Assembly (NCBI GenBank): GCA_005791255.1
Contig: SXXK01000063.1
Span: forward strand, 1 to 48,386
Direction: 5' to 3'
Origin: Planctomyces sp.
GTDB taxonomy: Bacteria; Planctomycetota; Planctomycetia; Planctomycetales; Planctomycetaceae
Length of the DNA: 48,386 bases
A program made the position numbers and the translations under genes. This document shows positions 8,548-15,360 of the stretch, piece after piece; the stretch's first letter is position 1; each line of letters opens with the position of its first letter. The notes beneath the pieces are model-generated. The model worked only from the letters and a program-made list of their open reading frames with translations. It made no database searches and was not told the DNA's origin.

Positions 8548-9960
8548 ATGAAAATCCCCGCCTCATTGGCACTCATCATCACTCTGCTGCACGCCTCGCT
8601 CCTTGCCGCATCCGAACGACCCAACATCGTTGTCTTCCTCGTCGATGACCTCGGCTTCGCTGACTGCGGCTTCAATGGCGGGACCGACATCCGGACACCG
8701 CAGATCGATGCACTCGCCGCTGCCGGCACAATCCTCGGTGCTCACTACGTTCAGCCGGTCTGCTCGCCCACTCGAGCAGCACTGATGACGGGCCGCTATG
8801 CTGTGCGCACCGGAGTCTACACAATCGTTCGACCGGGAGCGCGCTGGGGACTGCCGCTTGCCGAACGCACGCTGGCCACTGCCCTCAAAGACGCCGGATA
8901 CGAAACCGCCATCACCGGAAAATGGCACCTGGGCGAATTCGAACGCACCTTCCTGCCCACCTCACGCGGCTTCGATCATCAGTACGGACACTACTTCGGA
9001 GCACTCGACTACTTCACTCACATCCGCGATGGCAAACCGGACTGGTACCGCAACGATCAGCCGCTGCAGGAAGCGGGCTACACAACCGAGCTGCTGGCGA
9101 ATGAGGCGGTGCGACTGATCCGCAGCCGCAGCGGCCAGCCACCCAAACCATTGTTCCTGTACGTGCCGTTCAACGGAGTCCATGCGCCGCTGCAGGTGCC
9201 GGAAAAGTACCTGACACCGTATCAGCACCTGAAAGGCAATCGCCGCACTTACGCCGGCATGCTGGCGGCCGTAGACGCGGCCATCGGACAGATCGTGTCG
9301 GCACTCCGCGTTGCCGGACAACTGGACAATACCCTGATCGTCTTCTCCGCTGATAATGGTGGCCCCAACCCCGACACCCTGACCCGCAACACTCCCTTCC
9401 GCGCCGGCAAGGGCACTTTGTACGAAGGCGGCATCCGCTCCGCCGCCTTTGCCTGCTGGCCCGGTAAAATTCCAGCCGGCCGCAGGACTGAAGAACCTGT
9501 GCATATCATCGACTGGTTCCCGACATTCGTGGAAGTGGCGGGGGGGGCACCGAACCAGCCGCTGCCGCTCGACGGGCGCAGCCTGCTGCCCATGCTGACA
9601 GCCGGCAAACCAACGCCGCACGAATCCCTGCTGCTGGTGCAGTCACCGGTCCGAGCTGCAGTGCGAGCCGGTGACTGGAAATTGCTCAGACTGACCGGAA
9701 CAACAACGGACGACGGGGCCGGTGATGCGGGTGAAACCACAACCGCTCCGGCCAGGAACGCAGGGCAGGGTAAGGGCAAAGCCACAAACCAGGCCAAAGC
9801 CGGCAACGCGGAAAATGCCCTGCAGTTGTACAACCTGCGACAGGATCCGGGTGAAACAAAAAACCTGGCGGCCGAGGAGCCGGGAAAAGTCGCCGAACTG
9901 CAGACTCTGCTCGACAGCTGGCTGAAAGATGCAGTGCCCTCCGGCGTCCCGCGGGAATAA
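8548..9960 (+). CDS. Secreted sulfatase (arylsulfatase family)
   Basis: The 470-residue protein has a signal peptide (MKIPASLALIITLLHASLLAAS) and the full type I sulfatase core. The metal-binding pair is in VDDLG (Asp33-Asp34). The signature CSPTRAALMTGR (Cys72) contains the cysteine converted to formylglycine, and SADNGG near residue 268 supplies further metal ligands. GKWHLG is also present. It hydrolyses sulfate esters outside the cytoplasm, in planctomycetes typically on sulfated polysaccharides. A low-complexity stretch rich in Thr, Ala, Gly and Lys (about residues 384-420) splits the C-terminal subdomain between WKLLRL and LYNLRQDPGET. A formylglycine-generating enzyme is not in the window. 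The sulfatase class is certain; the substrate is not. Confidence 0.93.
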   Translation: MKIPASLALIITLLHASLLAASERPNIVVFLVDDLGFADCGFNGGTDIRTPQIDALAAAGTILGAHYVQPVCSPTRAALMTGRYAVRTGVYTIVRPGARWGLPLAERTLATALKDAGYETAITGKWHLGEFERTFLPTSRGFDHQYGHYFGALDYFTHIRDGKPDWYRNDQPLQEAGYTTELLANEAVRLIRSRSGQPPKPLFLYVPFNGVHAPLQVPEKYLTPYQHLKGNRRTYAGMLAAVDAAIGQIVSALRVAGQLDNTLIVFSADNGGPNPDTLTRNTPFRAGKGTLYEGGIRSAAFACWPGKIPAGRRTEEPVHIIDWFPTFVEVAGGAPNQPLPLDGRSLLPMLTAGKPTPHESLLLVQSPVRAAVRAGDWKLLRLTGTTTDDGAGDAGETTTAPARNAGQGKGKATNQAKAGNAENALQLYNLRQDPGETKNLAAEEPGKVAELQTLLDSWLKDAVPSGVPRE

Positions 9961-10398
9961 CGTCACGAAACTTCGGCCGGCCACCAGGGCCGCGTGGTTG
10001 AATGAGCAAAAGGATGCGAAACGATACGGCTCGGGGCAGATTCGCTGGCCCACAGAATTCGCAGATGCACACCTCCGGTCAGTGACAACGCCCATGGCGC
10101 GTCGGAACCCCCACAATGCAGGCAGTCCGAGTGTCGCCCTTCGCGGCTTCGCGGCCCCGCATGAGCCAGACAGTGCCGACAAAATCGGCGGCACAAACGA
10201 CGCAAGTTATTTCACAGAAGGCCCTTACAGCAGACACCGCCAGCAACCAACGGGGCTGACGGGAGTTTTCAACGGCAGGTTGCGCAGGAAATCGCCAGCA
10301 GATCTTGCAGAAATCACGGGAATTCAGGATTGTTACGCTCATACGAGTCGTCGCTGCGAACAAGATGCAGCGGCCCTTACTTACGGAGATCTGCAGTC
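9961..10398. other. Intergenic region without a recognised gene
   Basis: About 440 bases between the sulfatase and the 102-residue orphan. ORFs on both strands are rich in Arg and Cys and look like shadows. No terminator with a T-run or known repeat was found. Confidence 0.4.
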
Positions 10399-10707
10399 AT
10401 GGCCGCCAAGTCCAACATTCCGCGTTTCAAAATCGGCGAAAGCGTTTACCGCGTGGAATGGAAAAAAGATGTTCCGTTCATCGCAGAATACAAGGTGCGG
10501 GAAGTCACAACCGGGGCTTTCACGGCGGATAACAAAGCGGGCAAGCCTGAAGAGTTTGCCGGCAAGACCGTACTGCCGCTGTTCGCCACCACCACCGCTG
10601 AAGCCGTTGACCTTGCATTTGAAGCCATTGCCAAACAGGTGGTGAAGGACAAGTCCAACATCGCGTCACAATTGAAGATGGCTGTACGACTGGGGCAGTT
10701 GACCTAG
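10399..10707 (+). CDS. Uncharacterised 102-residue protein
   Basis: The ORF track starts at 10330, but ATG 10399 follows ACGGAG at good spacing and removes an Arg/Cys-rich leader that looks non-coding. The product (MAAKSNIPRFKIGESVYRV...) is charged and soluble, with alternating short strands in the first half (VYRVEWKK, FIAEYKVREV) and a helix near the end (TAEAVDLAFEAIAKQVV). No signal peptide or membrane segment is present, and I recognise no domain. It is monocistronic, between long gaps. Composition and the Shine-Dalgarno site support a real gene; the function is unknown. Confidence 0.6.
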   Translation: MAAKSNIPRFKIGESVYRVEWKKDVPFIAEYKVREVTTGAFTADNKAGKPEEFAGKTVLPLFATTTAEAVDLAFEAIAKQVVKDKSNIASQLKMAVRLGQLT

Positions 10708-10716
10708 TGGTTTCCC

Positions 10717-10741
10717 GGGAGGGCGAAGTTCCTGCTGAGCC
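10717..10741. repeat. 25-bp dispersed repeat, copy 1
   Basis: GGGAGGGCGAAGTTCCTGCT followed by GAGCC. It matches copy 2 at 10846-10870 at 23 of 25 positions in the same orientation. Short ORF translations such as GSAGASPSR over this element recall spurious proteins from many planctomycete genomes. Confidence 0.75.
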
Positions 10742-10759
10742 ACACGACTCCGCTTCAAT

Positions 10760-10821
10760 CCACAGACACAAAGCCCGGCGACCCGCACAACCTCAGCGCT
10801 CTCTGTGCCTCTGTGGATAAG
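10760..10821. repeat. About 65-bp degenerate repeat, copy 1
   Basis: Runs from CCACAGACACAAAGCC to CTCTGTGCCTCTGTGG. A second copy lies at 12288-12353, with the shared blocks CACAGACACA, CACCTC/CAACCTC and CCTCTGTGG in the same order and spacing. Its reverse strand reads HRGTES, a peptide I recall from spurious ORFs in several phyla. Confidence 0.65.
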
Positions 10822-10845
10822 AAACGCCTCCGCCTCCCATCCATC

Positions 10846-10870
10846 GGGAGGGCGAAGCTCCCGCTGAGCC
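10846..10870. repeat. 25-bp dispersed repeat, copy 2
   Basis: GGGAGGGCGAAGCTCCCGCT followed by GAGCC; differs from copy 1 by two C/T changes. GGGAG and CTCCC around GCGAAG can pair into a small hairpin in this copy but not in copy 1. Confidence 0.75.
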
Positions 10871-10978
10871 GCAGCACAGCAACACAATCCGGATACGGGT
10901 GACTGCTTTCAAGGATGCACCTGAGCAGCTTCCCGCCAGTTCCAAACACGCAGGCGCCCTGCCAACACACAAAAACAT

Positions 10979-11004
10979 CGGTCAGCACCCGAGAGTGCTG
11001 ACCG
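10979..11004 (-). terminator. Perfect 10-bp hairpin, candidate terminator of the PEP-CTERM gene
   Basis: CGGTCAGCAC pairs perfectly with GTGCTGACCG across a 6-base loop. On the minus strand it is followed by ATGTTTTTGTG, a short T-run. It sits about 207 bases past the stop of the PEP-CTERM gene, so a long 3-prime untranslated region would be implied. It could also be a protein-binding palindrome. Confidence 0.4.
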
Positions 11005-11211
11005 GTGAGGAACATGCAGGCAGTGCAGCCGGCGTTCCCAATAAACGGCAACGGCAGGACCGGAGCCCAAACAGGCTGCTGTACAACCATGCTGCCCCGC
11101 CACAGTCATCCGCCAGCCGGATGTACCTCCGCAGCGGCAGACACGCAGCGTCAGACATATCCAACGCAGTCCTGCAAGTTCACGGCACCCTGCCTTGCAT
11201 CAGCCGGTCCG

Positions 11212-12036
11212 TCAGGTCGCTGCCAAAACCTGTTCGCGTTTCATGTTCCGTTTGCGGTACACGACGACGCTTAAGCCAAGCCCGATAAACCCGAAAACCA
11301 TCGAGCAAGGTTCAGGGACACTTGTACTGACACAACAAAGCTCCACCTCAACGCTGTAGGCATTCGTAGTAAATGGCAGCGCCGTATTAAGAATCGCATT
11401 TCCACCGGAGTCCACAAACGAATAACTCGCCAATAAAGAATTGAGAGGATTGTATACAATCATCATTCCGGAAATGTTATTGCTTGTGTGGGTGGAAAAA
11501 TTATACTCCGTCAACGGAGTACCAGCGGCAAATGGATCATAGTCTCCGAGAAACCACGACGTGGTGCCCGTTTTCTGTGTGAACAGCGCAATTGTCACTG
11601 GAAGTACGCCGCTGTTGGCTACTTCAAGTGCCACACCTGAAGCCGCGATGCCTCCGGTGATCCCAAACTGATACTCGAGTGCAAGCTGGCCGTTGCCCTC
11701 GTTGGCAAGAGTATCATGCGACTGGAAGAACAGGTGCTGCTCCGGCCCCGCGGACTGCGTAAATCCTTCCGAATACGGACGGCCACTGAACGCAGGTGAA
11801 GCATATGGCTGAGAAACCGTAGCGGTCCGACTGACGATCCCGTAGACCGCAGGGTCGGGGCTGTTGCCTGGGGCGTCATAAATATTCGCGTCAAACTGCG
11901 AAGTTGGCTGGAATGCCGGTGTATTGCTGGTTTTTACATTCACCGGCGAAGTCCACATGTCAAGGACACCCGCACTGGCATGCGCCGGCCATATCAGGTT
12001 CGCAACGCCCATCGCCGTAATAATGGCTGTCGTCAC
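11212..12036 (-). CDS. PEP-CTERM sorting-domain protein, signal peptide interrupted by TGA
   Basis: The 274-residue product ends in VPEPCSMVFGFIGLGLSVVVYRKRNMKR: the VPEP motif, a hydrophobic segment and a basic tail. That is the PEP-CTERM signal handled by exosortase in bacteria with exopolysaccharide. The middle is Ser/Thr/Gly-rich and probably beta-structured, with no known domain. The annotated start is GTG 12036, without a Shine-Dalgarno site. It gives a signal peptide lacking the usual positive N-region (MTTAIITAMGVANLIWPAHASA). In the same frame, ATG-ATG-CGT-ATT precedes a TGA at 12042-12040, only two codons before the GTG, and GGGAAAG lies 8 bases before that ATG. The natural start was probably 12054 and a nonsense change has hit codon 5. 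No exosortase gene is in the window. Confidence 0.72.
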   Translation of the reverse strand: MTTAIITAMGVANLIWPAHASAGVLDMWTSPVNVKTSNTPAFQPTSQFDANIYDAPGNSPDPAVYGIVSRTATVSQPYASPAFSGRPYSEGFTQSAGPEQHLFFQSHDTLANEGNGQLALEYQFGITGGIAASGVALEVANSGVLPVTIALFTQKTGTTSWFLGDYDPFAAGTPLTEYNFSTHTSNNISGMMIVYNPLNSLLASYSFVDSGGNAILNTALPFTTNAYSVEVELCCVSTSVPEPCSMVFGFIGLGLSVVVYRKRNMKREQVLAAT

Positions 12037-12287
12037 GAATCAAATACGCATCATTGTCGATACTTTCCCAAAGGGTGAAAAGGGGCGATGCGTTGGGCAT
12101 CCCTTGCCACGCCAGACTACCGACCGAGCAGTCAATAGCGAGGTCCATTCTGGTTTTATGGGGATTTAGCGGTTTTTAAATTAAGAATTAAATGTGGCTC
12201 AGCGCAAAAATCGACCGCTTACACGGCTGTCTCACAAATTGAACTTACCATAAATCCTGAACTTTGGCAGATTTCTCGCGGCTGACC

Positions 12288-12353
12288 CACACAGACACAC
12301 AGAGCCCCACGCAAACCGCACCACCTCCCCGCCCTCTGAGCCTCTGTGGTGAC
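12288..12353. repeat. About 65-bp degenerate repeat, copy 2
   Basis: Runs from CACACAGACACACAGAGCC to CCTCTGAGCCTCTGTGG. It is the second copy of the element at 10760-10821, in the same orientation, with small insertions and substitutions. Confidence 0.65.
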
Positions 12354-12954
12354 ACAAACGTAACCGTACACCACAACCACGAGTTCAGGTGACGGCAAAT
12401 GGCCTGCCGCATCAAAGCCGTCACCCAGTCGGATTCGGCTGCCCAATGGGGTCCGCATTTTCTGCCAGAAGCAGAGTCAGCAACGATCGAAACAGTGGTC
12501 AGTGCTGTTGGACGGCTGGCAAATGGCACCGCAGGCCGAAACCAGAAATTCTGCGATCGTGAAGACAAAGTCACATGCTGGCATTTCCGACTCACCGGCC
12601 GATTGACTTTGGCACGCAGCCGGCAGATTTTCACAAGAGCCTTGATGCGGTCACACACGTTATCACGTCGTTGCCTCGAAGCTCAGCCATCCTCGGTTCG
12701 TGCGAACGTACCGCACGGAAGGGCGTCGGGACACCTTCAACCGCACCTGCCTGCCCCGAGTACAGAATCGCCCCGGCAACGCGAAAAAACAAAACGCCCG
12801 GTGAGCGTCGCAAGGTACAGATCGTGTGCCGCAGGCCGCCGGCCGAGGTGTCTCGGACGCCTTCAGCACGGCTGTGGTTGCGGCCCCAACCCATATGACT
12901 GCGCTGTGCGGTGACGAGAAAGCACGCTGAACGAATCAAATTCCAACCCCAAAA

Positions 12955-12985
12955 ATTCGTGCTCATTCGTGTCCATTCGTGGTTC
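12955..12985. repeat. Three ATTCGTG units at 10-bp spacing
   Basis: ATTCGTG occurs at 12955, 12965 and 12975, separated by CTC and TCC, then GTTC. The 10-bp period is about one helical turn. The minus strand reads NHEWTRMSTNF, a peptide I recall from spurious ORFs in several phyla, so this looks like a widely spread intergenic element. Confidence 0.6.
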
Positions 12986-13284
12986 AAATACCCCCCGCCT
13001 TCCTGCCACTTTCCACTCCGCCGCCTTTGATTTTTGAAACCCGGTTTCGTACACTCTGTTCCCGTCGCCTGCAATCTCGGCGGTTCGTTTGCACCGCACT
13101 GTGGTACAGATGAATCACAAACATCGCGTTTTGCAGGCAGGGGCTTGGTCTGGAATGCTCGCGCTACGGAAAGCAAAAGCACAGGACAGCGTCATTATCC
13201 GGCGCAGCAGGCAACCCCTCGCTGCCACCGATCCCACCGTCACTCACCGAAATACCCACGCCACCAACCCAAAGGCCTCCTCCC

Positions 13285-14625
13285 ATGCCCCGCTCACAGC
13301 AGTCCCGCCGCAGCTTTCTGACCCGCTCCTCAGCAGTGCTCGCTGCTGCCACCGCTTCCGCCGCGTTCCCCTGGTCTGCCAAAGCCTTCGCCAATACCAT
13401 GGCCGTGGATCGACCGCGAGTCGGCTGTATCGGACTGGGTGGCATGGGTCGCGGGGATGCTCACGGTCACCGCAGCTTCGGTGACATCATCGCTCTCTGT
13501 GACGTCGATGAAAGCCAGGCTGCCAAAGCCAACGAAGACCCAAACATCGGGGCCGGCAAGGCAGATCTCTGTACCGATTACCGCAAAGTCCTGGAACGCC
13601 CCGATATCGATGTCGTCAGCATCGTGACTCCCGACCACTGGCACGTCAAAATTGCCATCGAAGCACTCATCGCCGGAAAGCACGTCTTCTGCCAGAAACC
13701 ACTCACGCTGACGCTCGAAGAAAACCAGCTGATCCGCAACGCCTGCCGCAAGTACAGTGACCGAGTCTTCTTCATTGGTACTCAGCAGCGCAGTGACCAG
13801 GAACGATTCCTCCGCGCTGTCAACATGGTGCGCCGCGGACTGATCGGAGACGTCCAAAAGGTTACCGTCGGGATCAACGGTGGCGATGTCGGCGGGCCAT
13901 TCCAGAAATCCGATCCCCCGGCCAATCTCAACTGGGATATGTGGCTCGGTCAGGCTCCCAAAGTCGATTACATCAAGGAACGCTGCCACAACACCGTCCG
14001 CTGGTGGTACGAATACTCGGGCGGCAAGTTCACCGACTGGGGTGCTCACCACGTCGATATCTCGCTGTGGGCCGCCGGACTTGATCAGGAAGGCACCGGC
14101 CCCGTCGAAGTTGACGGCACCGACGCCAAACATCCCGTGCCATTCAAGGATGGTTACCCGGAACAGGATGACCGCTTCAACTCGGCCCACGATTTCAACG
14201 TCATCGCGAAATTCGCCGGTGGCATGGAAATGCACATCACCAGTCGCGGCGATAACGGCATCCTCTTCGAAGGTTCAAAAGGTCGCTTCTTCGTCAACCG
14301 GGGCAAAATCACCGGTCAGCCCATTGAAGAAAACTGGGACAAGGATCAGTTCGGCCCGGAACAACTGCAGGAACTCTACAAAGGCAAACCGTTCGAAGGA
14401 CACAAAAACAACTTCTATCGCTGCCTGGCTGAAGGTGGCCTGCCCGTGTCCGATGTGTATTCCCACGTCCAGACTATGAACACCTGCCATCTCGCTGTCA
14501 TCGCTGCTCGGCTGAATCGCGTCATCAAATGGGATGCGAAAGCCGAGAAAATTACCGGTGATGATCAGGCCGCATCGTTCTTCGCCAGAACGCCGCGGGC
14601 AGGTTTCGAAATCGCACGAGTGTGA
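13285..14625 (+). CDS. Gfo/Idh/MocA family oxidoreductase, Tat-exported
   Basis: This 446-residue protein has a twin-arginine signal (SRRSFLTRSSAVLAAATASAA, Arg8-Arg9). A Rossmann fold follows with the dinucleotide-binding loop GCIGLGGMGRGDAH (about residues 48-61). CQKPLT near residue 137 corresponds to the family EKP motif with Glu replaced by Gln. The C-terminal substrate domain contains DWGAHHVDI (about residue 252). Such enzymes oxidise or reduce sugars and cyclitols with NAD(P) held tightly. Tat export of folded, cofactor-loaded members is common in planctomycetes. It leads the plus-strand run of PSCyt/DUF1501 genes, which supports a role in carbohydrate turnover. The substrate is unknown. 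Confidence 0.9.
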   Translation: MPRSQQSRRSFLTRSSAVLAAATASAAFPWSAKAFANTMAVDRPRVGCIGLGGMGRGDAHGHRSFGDIIALCDVDESQAAKANEDPNIGAGKADLCTDYRKVLERPDIDVVSIVTPDHWHVKIAIEALIAGKHVFCQKPLTLTLEENQLIRNACRKYSDRVFFIGTQQRSDQERFLRAVNMVRRGLIGDVQKVTVGINGGDVGGPFQKSDPPANLNWDMWLGQAPKVDYIKERCHNTVRWWYEYSGGKFTDWGAHHVDISLWAAGLDQEGTGPVEVDGTDAKHPVPFKDGYPEQDDRFNSAHDFNVIAKFAGGMEMHITSRGDNGILFEGSKGRFFVNRGKITGQPIEENWDKDQFGPEQLQELYKGKPFEGHKNNFYRCLAEGGLPVSDVYSHVQTMNTCHLAVIAARLNRVIKWDAKAEKITGDDQAASFFARTPRAGFEIARV

Positions 14626-14687
14626 GCAGACCGGTGCCGGCACCAGAACCCGCTCGTCATTTCCGGCCGGATCCGCCAGGAAGCAGC

Positions 14688-15224
14688 ATGCACCCAACAG
14701 CCTCGGCCTCCGGTGACAAACTGTCACCGGAGCCTGGTGGAGCACAGCCGGCTGCATTCGTTCCTGCAGCTGAACAAATCCATCCGGCATGGTTGCTTGT
14801 CATGTTCACGGCATGGTTCGGAACCATCGTCGGCGGGATGCTGTTCGGACTGCTGATCGGCATCATGCCGTTCCTGATCCTGGGTCCGCTGGCTGCCATC
14901 ACCGGGATCTATGGTGCCTTCCTCGGGCTGCTTTGCACGACGATTGTCAGTCTGCCACTGTCCCTCATCTGCACGGGAATCGTCCGGCTGCTCGCCCCCA
15001 CAATGCGGACTCGCGGAAACTACGTCATTGCGGCCGCCATCAGTGGATTTCTGTCCGGATTTCTCTGCTTCACCGGCATCTGGAGACTGCAGCCAATGGC
15101 ACTGCTCCCGGGTTTCCTCGGAGCCTTCACAGCCGGCATCTCCGTCCTGACCACGGCCCGCAACAACATCGTTTCTGCCCCCGCACCACCTCCGGTTTCC
15201 ACCTGGGGTGATCTCGAACAGTAG
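14688..15224 (+). CDS. Uncharacterised integral membrane protein
   Basis: The ORF track starts at GTG 14622, overlapping the previous stop by four bases. ATG 14688 is preceded by AGGAAG with ideal spacing and drops a Pro/Arg-rich leader, so I prefer it (178 residues). The protein has a Pro/Ser-rich cytoplasmic head, then four hydrophobic segments: AWLLVMFTAWFGTIVGGMLF, IMPFLILGPLAAITGIYGAF, LLCTTIVSLPLSLICTGIV and, after a charged loop, a Gly/Phe-rich stretch to FTAGISVL. No catalytic motif is visible. Position suggests cotranscription with the Gfo/Idh/MocA gene. I recognise no family. Confidence 0.65.
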   Translation: MHPTASASGDKLSPEPGGAQPAAFVPAAEQIHPAWLLVMFTAWFGTIVGGMLFGLLIGIMPFLILGPLAAITGIYGAFLGLLCTTIVSLPLSLICTGIVRLLAPTMRTRGNYVIAAAISGFLSGFLCFTGIWRLQPMALLPGFLGAFTAGISVLTTARNNIVSAPAPPPVSTWGDLEQ

Positions 15225-15360
15225 ATTCCTCACGAAAATCCGCAAAGCCCGGGGAATCCGCCAACTGGCGTACCCGCGGTATTTTCAGCCGGACGGTCAG
15301 CCGATACCCTGTCCCTGTGCGGACTCGTCGCCTGACAACTCGCCACATTGGAAGCATCCC

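Larger units (their letters stand above)
10708..11211. other. Intergenic region with three dispersed repeats and a hairpin
   Basis: About 500 bases between the orphan and the PEP-CTERM gene, which converge. It contains two copies of a 25-bp element, one copy of a longer degenerate repeat and a perfect hairpin (all listed). The many short ORFs here are products of those repeats. Confidence 0.6.
12055..13284. other. Long intergenic region with dispersed repeats
   Basis: About 1.2 kb. An AT-rich patch near 12150-12200 (TTTTTAAATTAAGAATTAAA) lies upstream of the PEP-CTERM gene and probably contains its promoter. Two dispersed repeats follow (12288-12353 and 12955-12985). ORFs of 137-183 residues on both strands are Arg/Cys/His-rich, overlap each other and match no family I know; I treat them as non-coding. 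The last 200 bases lead into the Gfo/Idh/MocA gene. Confidence 0.5.

Noticed and set aside
12245-13182. ORFs of 137-183 residues on both strands in the 12.2-13.2 kb gap
   Set aside because: They overlap each other, include translations of dispersed repeats (NHEWTRMSTNF) and are full of Arg, Cys and Trp. A decayed transposase was considered, but no motif supports it.
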